DNA from: Colius striatus
Taxonomy: Eukaryota > Chordata > Aves > Coliiformes > Coliidae
NCBI RefSeq assembly: GCF_028858725.1
Contig: NC_084760.1
Coordinates: 95,291,867-95,355,866, forward strand
Direction of reading: 5' to 3'
Length of the DNA: 64,000 nt
Below the pieces are notes generated by a model. The model saw only the letters and a list, made by a program, of their open reading frames with translations. It did not search any database and was not told where the DNA came from. A program made the translations under genes and the position numbers. Positions 12,301 to 24,900 of the stretch are shown piece after piece. The first letter of the stretch is position 1. Every line of letters starts with the position of its first letter.

Positions 12301-15300
12301 CTTCAGCGTCTGCCCAATAAAAATGACCAAAAAACCTTCAAAATCGCTCTTCAACTTTTCCTCCTTTATCATTCACGTCACCCTCTCCCTTTTTTTGTGC
12401 ATCAAACTATTAGTCGGTTGACAATTCAGTTTTCTCTTCTGTAAATGTACCATTTCCAAGCTGAACTGAAATCTCTCCTCAAACTTCAAGCTTCCAGAGA
12501 AGCAAAACATTCAGACACTGCTTCTGAGGTAAGAGAAACCTCACATCAGTAACACGATACACTTCTCTTAAGAGACTGTCAGGATGAAAGGAAAGCGTCC
12601 AGGAAGAGCAGTGAGGACCACAGCTCAGATCCAGCGTGTGGAGAACAAGAGTGGCCTGGTGAGGACACAGCAGGAGGATGTTACTCAGCCCACCAGTGCA
12701 TGCAGCGTGGTTTCCTACTTGCAATGTTTCAGAAGCCCCAAGAAGGACCTGGACGCCACCTAGTGCTGTTCTGCTCAGGCTTTAATGGTATAGAAATGCA
12801 AATACTCTTTTACAGGTTCAGCACACTGTGCATCGGGCTGCCTTATCATCACTTCAGCCAGTGCTTTCAGAAGATTCGGGGATGTGCAGCCAAAGCCTCC
12901 TGAGCATGCTGGGTGCCGAGCAGATGGTTGTGATTCTTCTTGCCGTTTCCAGCAGCAGTCATCACGGCACTAACGCACAGTAGAAAAAAGTAATCTAGAA
13001 TTAAGCACAGACTGGCAAACTAAGTTAGAACTTGTGGAACTAGGGGGCAGGGGCAACAATCCCCAGAAACACCCACCGAGTTCCAAAATTGTTATCAGCC
13101 CCCTTCACGGAGCAGCAGTAAGCGCATGTTTCAGTGTATTGCAAAACAGTCTTCTGTGGATTTACCTTAGAAATCTAGTTACAGATAGAGGGAAAGACTC
13201 CTCCTGTAAATTTAAAGATGTTTCAATGGAAATAAGGAGACTGTGGAAAAGGAATTGCCACTTTGAAACTCCCTTTAAAGTAATTTAGTTTGAAGCATCT
13301 ACTAGAGTTCATGTTTTCCAGAGGAGCCTTCCCTTCATCCTATCAGTTACCTTCAATAAACGCATCCCTCTTCCAAATCTTTGATTGTGTCTACAAACTC
13401 TTTCAGCCTCACACCTTGCTTTGAGGAGCCCAAATGCACGATGAAGCTTTGGAGAGCCACAGGTTTGGAAGGGACCCAAGCTCCTTCCAACCTACAAGTG
13501 CCGAAAGCCAGTCAAGCTGAAACAGTGGCTACAAACACTTGTGTTCCTACATTCCCTCAATTCACCAAACCATGAGATAGGGGTTTTTTTGCATTGCAGA
13601 AGTCTCCGAACCAACAAGGTGCAACTCCAGCAAAAGCAGATTCTACCAATGTTCACTGCCAACCCCCCTTCCCAGAAAACCCAGGTTCAGCTGGGGGCAG
13701 GAAACATCTCTCTAATCCAATTATAGGGACTTCCAACTTCAGGCTGGTGAAAAGGTCATTGGTTCCTTACCCCTCCACCCCCTTCTTGGAAGTGTCACAG
13801 GTAGTCTCACCTGATTCAGAGCAGGAAGATTTTTAATACTTTCATTGATGTGGACATGAAAAATATTCTTGTTGATGCCAGTTGTCCACAACAACTGTTG
13901 CTGTGGTTGTAAATCATTTATTGCCCCTTGTCAGCAAACAGCTGAATATAAAGAGCTTTGTGTGTGTGAGAGCACATGATAAATGCATAAGCCCGCTCCT
14001 TCTGAAAAATGCCATGAGGCACCGAAATATTGTTGACTGCTTTATTGCAGGGGCTTTGGGAAGTCACTAGAATAAACAACAGACAAGTGCTCTCTAATGC
14101 TGATGAAAGCAAACAGTACTCCAGAGATGCAGAGATCAAGGGGGTCCTAAGCTTGTGTGTGCAGTAACTGTTACAGGAGGAACCTAGAGACAACCCCCTC
14201 CCCTCCAAGCCCCCACAGAGTTTCATTTTCTTCTCAAGGATAAAATGCACCATTAATTCCCTAAGTTATTCTGAAATAACTTAGAGTGCTCATTACTGAG
14301 ACAAGGTATTTGAAATAACCCAGTTAACCCCATCTCTGTGATTAAAAGAGCTTTGGATAGGCTCCAGGTCTGGCCATGACTTCACTTCCCTTCCTAGATA
14401 ACCTGAGATCCACTCACACAAATCCTGTTTATATCTCGTACCTCCTTGCTAAGCAATTTTGTATCTTACTGCCAAACAAGAAGCAGAGAGGAAAGCACTT
14501 GGACAAAATTTTCCTCATGCAGAGGTCCAGGCTCTCTTCCAAGCAGGGTTTTCTTTACAGTCTTGATGTTACAAGAGCTGAGTATAAGGTAGTTTAGGAG
14601 AAAAGATCCAAAAAAGAGATGACATCTTAGGCAGCAGCTGAGTCAAAACCAATCATGCTGGCATCAACCAAGTACATTTTGTCAAGTTATTTCCTCTGCT
14701 TGAATACAGTGGCTTCCCACATGTTATTTCTGCAGCCTCAACAGGAAAGGGTCTCTCTCTCCAATTCTAAACAAGCCCTTAAAGACATTTAAATCAGCTG
14801 AAAAACATCACAACATATGAGATGAGGCATCCAGACACCATAACTTAGTATTTCATGCTATCTGCTTTACAAGATGATCTCCAAACCATAGCTCCAGCAA
14901 GCTTCCCAGTGACTCCAGTTGTTCTGTGCACTCAGTTTGAGACCTTAGGGACCTATGTGCCAGGAAGGAGATGGCAAGGCTGATCCCAAACCCAATCCTT
15001 AACTGGAAGGGTATAGTCACACCCGGTAACCACCTCAAGTAGCAGTCACCCACTTTTATCAGACTAGAGATGTAGGAGTGTTCTTTTCATCTGGTCAATC
15101 TTACTGTTCCCTAAAGAAAAAAAAAAAAAAGAAGTTTTAAGCCATCTGCCATAAATGAACTCACAAATATCTGTCTTTCCTACAAACCAGGGAAGCAGTG
15201 TGTCTCAGATGGTTCATGAAGGTCCCACAGCTGTGAGCTTGGATACACCTGCAAGGAAACAGCGTCTACCACAATCATCTTTCTCTAGCCCCCTCCTTCC

Positions 15301-15950
15301 ACAGAACAGGGAAATAACATCTCAAACACCACAAGTGAACTGCTTAGACTTGATCGTGGTGTATGCACAGGTTAAAGGGCCAAAGTGCAAAACTGTGCAC
15401 AGAATGAGTTTTCCTTAGCACCACAGTCTCCTCCCACCTAGAGAAGTGGGAATACAGTACCAGGTACTTATTTCATCACGACAGCCTAAACTACAACTTG
15501 TCTATGAAGCTACGTGCCATCTCTGGTATTTTCAAGTGCAGCTTTCAAATGTCTACATACCAATGTTCCCAGTAACAAGGAATTTTCTAATAACTAGCTG
15601 AGCATTCTAAATCTTTCCTTCTTTCCTCCCTCTCCTCAACCTCCTCCTCTACTTTATCTCCAACAGCATGTTTTGCTTTTGTTTGCTTCCTCTTAACCAA
15701 TGCCATTAAGGTAGTTTGGGATGGAGTTACCATTAGCAAAGGTAATTTAAAGGATGAACCGAAAAATTAGTTTGGGGGGGTTTTAAGCCAATCAAAGCAT
15801 TTCCCATAGCCTGCAGGAAGATAAAACACCCATACTCCAAGTCCTTACACAGCAGAATCTTTCACGGACACAGGTGCATGTCCCACACAGGCAGTTCCTA
15901 TTCCCCTACCAAACTTTCAAGAGACAAATGAAACACTGAAATATTTACCA
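9350..15950. other. Intergenic sequence, no gene seen
   Basis: About 6.6 kb in which I could not support any exon, RNA gene or clear interspersed element. There are short A-rich and CA-rich tracts, for example an A run near 15.12 kb. Frames of up to about 127 codons (around 11.44-11.82 kb) have no recognisable motifs and look like chance. Confidence 0.45.
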
Positions 15951-15956
15951 CCTCTT

Positions 15957-16040
15957 CACAGAATCACAGAATCTTAAGGGCTGGAAGGGGGCTCAAAAGA
16001 TCAACTAGTCTAACTTGCACCAAGTTCTGGTGTAGTACTA
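15957..16040 (-). repeat. CR1 3'-end fragment, minus strand
   Basis: The CR1 3' terminus lies in reverse orientation. It shows the CACAGAATCACAGAATC end, then a GGCTGGAAGGGGGCT stretch and a degraded CTAGTCTAACTTG core. Similarity fades after about 16,040. Confidence 0.85.
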
Positions 16041-16389
16041 AGTCCCTTCAGAATCAGGACCACAATAAGAGGTGAGAATGGGAGCCACGTCATCTTTCTG
16101 CAGGACGAATTCAGCAACAATACCATTGTGTCCTTCTCAAAGGCACCAGTCACAGCTTGCTCTTGCTGCCCAAGAAGATTCAAGGAAGTTTTGTGGCGCC
16201 GGCCTGACACCCCCTGGCCGTCGGTGGTATTGCTCATCTCATTCCAAGCTTATTTACTTCTAGAACGTGGAAATAACACCACCACTGCATGAAAGCATAC
16301 AAAAATCCCTCGTGCTGTGCAGTGGTGCCTGGAGAAACGTTAAACACACACCTGTAAGTGGGAAACAATGCTAGTTAGGCAAATAAAAA

Positions 16390-16545
16390 CAAAAATACGC
16401 CTCAGAGCTTCCATCCCATTGACATGGCAATTCAAAACCCACCTAGATGAGTTCCTGTGTGACCTATTCTAGGTGGTCCTGCTCTGGCAGGGGTGTTGGA
16501 CTAGGATGATCTTTCGAGGTCCCTTCCAACCCTTGAGATTCTGTG
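16390..16545 (+). repeat. CR1 3'-end fragment, plus strand
   Basis: A 5'-truncated CR1 tail in plus orientation. It contains AATTCAAAACCCACCTAGAT, GGTGGTCCTGCTCTGGCAGG, GTTGGACTAGGATGATCTTT and the terminal GAGATTCTGTGA. Confidence 0.9.
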
Positions 16546-16549
16546 ACTC

Positions 16550-17880
16550 CTTAGCCACAGAAGCTTGTGCTGGACATACCTTGGATGGGTTCTACCAGAA
16601 ACCCTCATCCAACTTCAGCTGCCCTACATGAGCAGCTGCCCTGTGCTCGCTCTCATCAATGCTCCACACCTACCTGCAAGGGACCTTGTTTCCTCATTTC
16701 CAGCCTTTCTCCAGACAATGCTGCACCTTTGAAAGACATAAATGCCTTAGTCATCATCAGCTGGCAGAAACCTTGGCTTTACAGATAAATAGTTGTAAGG
16801 AATGGAAAGTGCAAAGGCTTGTTAATTACAGCTGTAAGGTGAGGAAGGTTTTTTGAACCACCAGCCCAATAGCTGGCAGCTGCCATACCCAAACAGTTTC
16901 ACACAGAACAGCTGCTTGAAGATGATGTAGGCAGAGGGCTCAGAAGACACCGTGACCAGGCTGTTGTAACACCAGAATAGGAACCCTGAACTCATACACC
17001 TGCTGTCAGCTTGCTGATACTGAAACATATTCACAGAATCAAAGTGTCAGCAAGACTAAAGAATGAAGAAAACCTTCTTGAAATGCCCCTCCTCCTCCTG
17101 CTCTCAGGTTCTCCCACAGCTCCACTCCTAGAATAGCTTTCTGTTCACTGAAGGGCGGACACAGGTTAATGCCTGCCTTACAGGTGCAATAGTGAGCAGT
17201 GCCAAGTTTCCAGTGCCACCACTCCCTCAACTCTAACAGTGCAAAGACACTCAGCCTTTGACCCCAACCCAGGGCTCCTGCTTTGACTTCTGGGAAGGCT
17301 GGGACACAGATACATGTAGGACTTTGCATAACCAAAACACAGCTGTTCCTTGCATTACTATGTGCCCCAAAAGCTCAGCAGACCTTCACTCTCAGCCTTC
17401 TTTTTGCCTGATTTCAAGCCTGCCTACATTTAATAACATCAGTACTGGTTAAAACCTTACACATTAGATTGGCTTAATTCGGTGCCTTGTGTGAGTATGG
17501 ACAGCACAGAAGTGCTGGCACTGACTTCACAGCCTCTCGGAAATCAAAAGCAAGCCCAGCCTTACAAATTATCAAGACAGTAATTTACTGTCAGCTCAAC
17601 TCTCCAAACACTGGAAGCGTCCTGCAAGCAAACTGCTCCCGTTCTTCCTCCAGCTCCCCAAAGACAGAAAACGTCTCTTGCAGCTTTGCCAGTGACAATC
17701 CCATGCAGCTCCAGGTGACAACGCAACCCCAACACAAAGAAACCAGCATCAACAGATGCTCTGCAGAACATTCATTTTCTAGGTTGGCTTTCTCTGCCAC
17801 TAGAAATCTGCTTCCTGCAAAGTACACTTCATTCTTAACCACCACTCATAGCTACCTAAGGTCTCTCTCAACAAACACCA
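16550..17880. other. Intergenic sequence 3' of WDR43, no gene seen
   Basis: No supported exon. This is the flank beyond the inferred WDR43 polyadenylation site. Minus-strand frames near 16.8-17.3 kb have no splice or family support. Confidence 0.5.
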
Positions 17881-17889
17881 CAGGACAGG

Positions 17890-18920
17890 TATTTGGTAAA
17901 GGAGATGTATATTTATTCACTTTACAAAGAGGGTGGTATTTAGTTGCAACAGCTCCATTTATAGACAAATATATTATTGTACATTATAGTGGTGAATGGC
18001 TCAAACCTTTACCGTGTTTTGCTCTTAAAAATGTGTTTGCACCACTTCAGCTTCTATTAGCTGAGCAAATAGCTGTCCTTGTTTTGCCACTGAGAGATTA
18101 AAAATCCGTACTAAAGGTATAGCTGTGCGCTAGATATTCACAAGCACTCACCTTCTCATTTCCCTGTGTTACTCCCCTCTCCCCACCCAACTCAACACGC
18201 TCTGTCCTCCGGGTTAGCATTAAACTCGTATACAGCCTCCATTAAAACAAAATTAGGAGCCAGTGATAATTCTAACGTCCTTTTGAAGCAGAAGAAAAGT
18301 CTTGATTTGTACATATAAAAGTCTTGAGTTCAAATTTGTTAAAAAAAGAAAGAGCCATCTTTAAGTCAGGCTGGCATTTAGATATCACCAAGGCATGGCT
18401 AAACCAATGGAGAAGGGGGTGGAAAGAAAAGAAATTCAGTAGAGAATTTAAATATTACAAAAATATCCTTTTTTTATCTTTTTTTTTTAAAAAAAAAGCA
18501 GCAGATGCCCACTTGCTACTGCTAACTGAAGCATGGAAAGAAGGTACAGACCAGTTGTCTTTGATCCTTGAATATCTGAAACAAATTCAATGTAAAGCTG
18601 AACCAAGTTTACCACACAAACATCGGTGGTGGATTTATTTCACTTGAGATACAAATGCGTGTCCACATGACAGGCATAATCTGACCATGAGGTGGAAGAA
18701 ATGTTTCTATAAGTAAGCACAGGGAAATAGGGTGAGAGAAGGCTGGCATGGTTAAACATTCTGGATTCTGAAGCGCACAGTGCCCCACATGTGCCACTGC
18801 ACACAGGCTGTGCAAGAGTCTGCACTCCCTATATGCAAACGTGGCATCTTTCAGCAAGATGATCCAGAATTAGAGAGTTTGGTGGCCCACTTGTTTAACT
18901 GGTAAAATTCTTTTGTGTTG
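17890..18920 (-). other. WDR43: WDR43 3' untranslated region (inferred)
   Basis: This is the sequence directly after the WDR43 stop codon at 18,921-18,923. The first well-placed AATAAA hexamer on the minus strand lies at 17,912-17,917, giving a 3' UTR of about 1 kb. It contains an adjacent T-run/A-run palindrome near 18,479-18,497. An earlier polyadenylation site is possible. A 204-codon plus-strand frame across 17,487-18,101 lies antisense to this region and is judged to be chance. Confidence 0.55.
17912..17917 (-). terminator. Candidate WDR43 polyadenylation signal
   Basis: An AATAAA hexamer read on the minus strand, about 1 kb after the WDR43 stop codon. The choice of this hexamer is inferred from position only. 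Confidence 0.5.
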
Positions 18921-21900
18921 TTATTCCTCTTCACTTTCATTTTCTGGTTCCAAATCAGAATCACCATTGATTTCCTTTTCAACAGTCATGTCTTGTTCAT
19001 CAGACTGCTCCTCTCTTTCCTCATCTTCGTCCCAGTTTTCCTGGGGAAAAAAAATAAACAGGAACGTTTGAACCTTTGACAGTTACATCATTTCTGTTTC
19101 AAGCAAACAGGAGAAGATCTGGTCCAAGTGCACTTACATCAGAGTCTTTATCTGCAATCATCTCATCATCTGAGACTTCCTCCTCTGAGGATTCTGCAAA
19201 GAGAAAACAATCCCTCAGCCTGGAGAACAGACTTCAAAACGGCAACAAAGCCCAACCCCACATGCTGCTAAGTCTCCAAACTGTGCTATTTCAATTCCAA
19301 AACTACCTGAATCATAGAATCGTAGAATGGTAGGGTTAGAAGGGACCTTTAGAGATCATCTAGTCCAAACCCCCTGCAGAAGCAGGTCAACCTAGAGCAG
19401 GTCGCAATTCTTCAGTACCTGAAGAATCAATGATGTTTCCAATAAGGTTATACAGTACAAAGATGCAGTAAAAAAAGACCAAATTGGAAGTGTACATGCG
19501 CACACTGACATCCACTACTTTGATGTCCTGCTGACTTAAACATAAAAGTGTCCTGAGTGGATCTACCTAGCAGAAGGGCAGCTAACACTAGAAACTGAAG
19601 GCTGTCCATTAAAATTAAGCAACACACCGAACTTCTGAATAACTGATTCCTTAATTTGTGAAGCAAAGATGGGAGGGATGAAAGGAAACGAAAATGACAG
19701 AAGGACGAAACAACTAACTACAATACGTCCACATCATCAACCACTGACTCTCCCGACACAGACTTCCCACAGTGTCTCTACTTGAAGTTCATATGCTAAC
19801 AGATAAGCACAGGAATGTGCCAAACAGCCAACAAGCACAGGGTGTCACGTGAATTCAGGAGCTGAGCCCCATTCACAGAGCATACAACACTTACCATCCT
19901 CGTATACTAGCTTTGCAGTCTGATTCACCTCAGCTACATCCTGAACTGCTTCCGACGCCGCAACCTGCGTGGAATTTGCAGATTAGCCTTAGATGCAATC
20001 ATGTATTCCAACTTTGAGGAGCAACAGAACTCTTAGTAATGTAAATGAAGTCTACATCGAGTTTTATGCATTAATTTATAGCAGTAGTTTAACAGCCAAA
20101 GAAGTATGACAGACAAAGTAAAAATTTAGAGGACTCTGCTCTGAAGTGGCCCAGTACCTCCTAATTATTCCCCCCTAAAACTTTATGGGTTAGTACACGT
20201 TTGGCAGGAAAGAAAAAACATGTTACACTTCCCATGAGCAGGGACTGACCAGACAGCCAACTAACGTGTGCTCCTTGAAGAGCTATTAGTGAAGCTGTAC
20301 AGCGGCTGAATCAAGTTCCCAGTGACAGATCCCATCAGATGTAATCCCACTAGGAGGTGAAATCTGCAAACGATACTTCTGCACATCCCATGTTATTTAT
20401 CTGGAACTCACCTGGGTGACAAGAATGAAGAGTCTTCCGTGCAGACGTGAAAGCTTTTGCAAAGTTTTTACTCTGCTCTCCATTAACTGATAGAGCATTC
20501 CCAGCTGAGGAATAAGGTCTGGCAACTTGGGGGAAGGATAAACAAAGCTGTTAACCACCACATCACAAATGTCCTATTGTAAAATTTTTAAACTATTTTT
20601 GTACATTTGGGGCAAGCAATCCTTGCTCATGTTATTCTAAATGGAAAGGAGAGCTGAGGGTTCACAGAAACCACTTGCAGCCTGATCCATTAACATTTCA
20701 CCATGTTCAGAAACATCATCTGCTTTCAAGACATGACAATTCTTATCCTTCTTTTCCTTCCCACAGTCACTGCTGTTAAGCAGGTGTCGCACTACTTGGA
20801 AAGCTGTGTATGTGGGAACTGAATATACACCAGTAGGAATGCAGCCTCAGCAAGGTGTGCAAGGGCTGATACACAGCACTCCTGGAATAAACGGGACAAA
20901 GCACTAACAGTGCCAAAATGCCTTTTTCTTTACCTAGCAAAGAGTACTTTATCCATCACTTGTAAGGTCAGACTGGACTCCAGAAGCTATGACATTACTT
21001 CCTACCCTGCCAACTTTGGCACCCTATAAATCCAGCCATGCCCAAGAGAGTCTCAAGATGAGCATTACAACAGCAAGGCAAACTTAGTTACGTAAGATTT
21101 AGCAACACAAGCTACATGACTCTTTGACAGTAATTTTGTTCCCTGACTCTCACAGGTGTGACATAACTTATCTTGGTTTGATTCTGGGATGGCTATAATT
21201 ATGTCATGAATGACTAAGACAATTTATAGCCTATGTGCAGCAGTTCAACCAAAGTGGCAGAAGTACGGCCCTCTGCACATTGATCTGGGCACTGCAATAA
21301 GTAGAGAGCAGGAGACAAGATTCTTAAAGGCAGAACATAACATATATTCAAGCATTTACCTCTAGTTTTAGTTACATGCATTAGAATTAATGCAAAATAC
21401 TTACTGTGGAAAGGTAGGACGCATGTAGAGTAAAAACAGATTTCAGCCATCGAACCATTAGAGAGGCACTGGAGGAGAAAAATAAAGAATGTCAAAGAGA
21501 TATTGGCTGAGAAAACACTCATTTCACATTCTGGATGCTAAATTGTTCTATAGAGTGTTCCCTGTTCATTGTGTACTAAGATAAATGCAGTAGAAATACT
21601 TATAGTAATTTGGCTATCTAGAAAAGATACATAGGTAATTTGTTATAAAAACTACAGACATTTAGGTGAGGAACTAAACCAGACATGTTCAGAGGTCTGT
21701 GTTTCTCAAATCTTTTATGGGACATTTCAGTGAATAACAGATCAAAGCATGCTACTGTGCTCTCCAACTACAATAAGGGAAATTTTATTTTAAAATAAAA
21801 AAAACCACACAGACCAATCATCAAAAAACAACCAAACACAACTGAGGACAGCAAAGTTATCCTTACAGCAATATAACACAGGCACAGGGGGAAGAGTTGG

Positions 21901-24900
21901 GTTTGTTATTAAACACAACACCAGGAGATGTCTAAATACATAGTGATCGGGCCCACAGTGCCCATATTCTGGGACTCTGGATACTTTCTCAGGGTGATAT
22001 GCTCATTTCAGGTATCCTTTTCCCTTCTCAATTCCACTTTGTCATCCTGACAAAGTGCTGCCTTAAGTTCCTCTTTGTACTCACAATTGGGTAGGAATTT
22101 TTACCTCAAGATGCTACAGCTGAATTAGTTACTATGGAAATCAATCACATAAGTGGAAGGAGAGATCATAATGCACATACTAGAAAAGTTTCAGGTGAAA
22201 ACTTGTAGTCGAGTTGTCTCTTACCTATATGGATTGCCCTGCAATCTCTTCGTAAGCTAAAAGGACAAAAATAGTCAGGAATAAGTAACAAACACTTAAC
22301 GAGTTTAAAAACCCAATGCTACATCCATGTGACAGCTCCAACATTGTTGCTCAAAGAGCTTCAGGCACTTGAAGTTTGCCAGGATAAACCATTGCCAGGA
22401 TAAACCATTGCTAGGCTCCAGAATATTACATTGCTGGCTCTACCATCCCATATGTAGGCTGACAACTTGCAGAAGCAGAGTTTCAGTTTTCCAATAAAAC
22501 TGGAGCTCTTTTTAACAGGCAATATATCCAGTGAAGCTCAAAGCTGGCAGGAATAAGTAGAAGGAAATTGCTTTTTTTACACATCTCTGTGTTTTTATCT
22601 GCTTTGTACAGCAGCTGTTAGGAAGTGGACAAGTTGGGGAAACAAGCGAAGGTAACAGTCAGGTAAAGGCTACTTCCCAGGACAAATCTCAGGCTCTGGA
22701 TAAGACAGTTCTATGGTCATCTATCCATCCACTGAGATCATACAGCCAAACACTTGCACTGAGATCATCTGACAAAGGCCCTGCACCTCATTAATACAAG
22801 TCTAAGGAGGCATCATAACACATGCTTAAAGCAAGCCTTAGCATTCCAATCCAGGCCATCTGAATACTTCAGTTAAGATTAGTACCACTATCAAAAATTA
22901 AATCTTACTTGTGGCCAGTGCATTAAAATATGAGAAAACTCTAACCTTTACCTTACGTTATGTGATGTTCATGCAACAAGAGCAACTAACTGATGTTCAG
23001 CTGAAATAATGTCTAGATAAGGCTAAACATTAAAATATTGCTGTCCAAATACAGATTTTATTTAATAGCACTGAGTAAGCAGTTCAGAAGCCAAATCCCT
23101 TTAAAAATTGACAAAGTGATGTCACAAAGTTTAAATATAGCAACTGGGCTTCTGAGCTATCTTCAAAAGAAGAAAGAAATTGCCCCTCAATTTCCAAGTG
23201 CTATCTAAAACCCACTGCTCGAAGTCTAGATGCTACTTCTTTTTCTCCCATGTGAGTATCTAGCACATTTATGATCATGTAACTTGCTCTGGCTAGCACT
23301 GCCATTTTCATGCTTGAAATTATCATCCATTTTAATAGTTTAGAAGAGGTAATGATAATTGCCTGCCATGGACCAAACAAGCCTTCAGCTTAACCTCTTC
23401 CTTTTCTTTTCCCCACATAATCTTTTAAGATAATATTACATGATCTAATACTCTTCCTAGCTTTGGCAGTGGTACTCTTCTTCAGCCAGAGAAGATCTAA
23501 CAGAGATAAATAAGAACACTTTCTGTCCTGTAAAACTACCAAACCAATTTAATTGCTAAAAATAGAGGCATATATCCTGGATTCTCCTCAGCTCAAATGC
23601 AAATTAAACGTGGCTTGTATAGCAGTACACAAAACATCATCTCTCTTACCTCATGCAGCAATGGAATGACAGCATGTATAGGCATTCTGGCTACTGTGTT
23701 CTTTATTACATTTTCCTTTCTTGTGTTAAGCACTCTCTGTTAAAGTAGAAAAATATGATCAGAGAATCATTCAGTTTTAACATGTGTATGAGAAATGAGT
23801 ACAATCAAAAATTCATGGCTTTAAATGTCTTTCTACTCCACTACCTTTGTATGCTTAGGTGGGGATTATGAGTAAAAGATTTACTACAAAAAGCAGTTCC
23901 ATTTTTCAAGTCAGCTTCAATTAACAGAAGAGGATACTTGATTAATTGACTTAAAACAAGCTAATGTTGCCTCTAGTCCACCTACTCCATGTTAGAAATG
24001 AAGCATCACGAGCAGATTAAAATCTCCCTGCTTATTTCCGTGCTTGACTTCTGTAAATAAATGCCTTTCAGCAGTATCTGCAACAAGTAATTTCAGAATC
24101 AAATTCCAAAGATTTCATTTCCCTGCCCCAGAACTCTTATTCCTTCCTAGTCTAAGTGCAACAGTACGCTTTCTGAGCTTTCTGTTGTCATTGGTGCACT
24201 TTTCAAACAGTGTCTACTCAGAAACTGTACACTCAGGAGATTAAGCACAGATTATGCTCCATCTCAAGCTTAAGGGAAGATGGCTGCATTAGTAACACTG
24301 CTAGTAAATCACCTAAACTGAAATTTCTTATAAACAGAAGTACCTCAAAGTTCACAGACTGACTCAGGAAGCAACACAAAAGTGATAACCTCTACTATCA
24401 GTTATAACACCTATGCCATTTGCCCTGGGCAGCAAACCAGCAAAAAGCAGCTGGGAGAAACAACAGGTCCTTGACTATTCAGGCTCTGAGTAGAGCTCCT
24501 CAGAAGTCTCAGTGAACAGATCAAAAACAGCACACAATGACCTTGTACCACTTACATTTAAGATTTCTGCATCGTTGCTCTCCAAGCCCTGAACCAGAAG
24601 CACTGCTAAGCTGTCTGTCTGCGGAAGGCCCCCGGGTGTCTTGACTTTGCTCACGTCGATATCCAGCGCCCCCAGGCGCTCCTCAATGCTCTCCTGCGGA
24701 CAGAAAACAACAGCAGTGCTGTTTCAGTGCAGTTTCTCAGACACACCAGCTGAAAGCAAAGTACCTAACCTACAGCATTCCCTCTGCTGCTGATGGAACA
24801 CAACATCAATTCCGCATATTCTTTATATGTACTGACAGAGAATAGCCTGAGAAAATAAGAAAATATGAAGTTTTTTGGCTGAAAAGTAGTACTATGCCTT

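Noticed and set aside
17487-18101. 204-codon plus-strand open frame
   Set aside because: It lies antisense to the inferred WDR43 3' UTR, has no recognisable domain, and its composition follows the background. Most likely chance.
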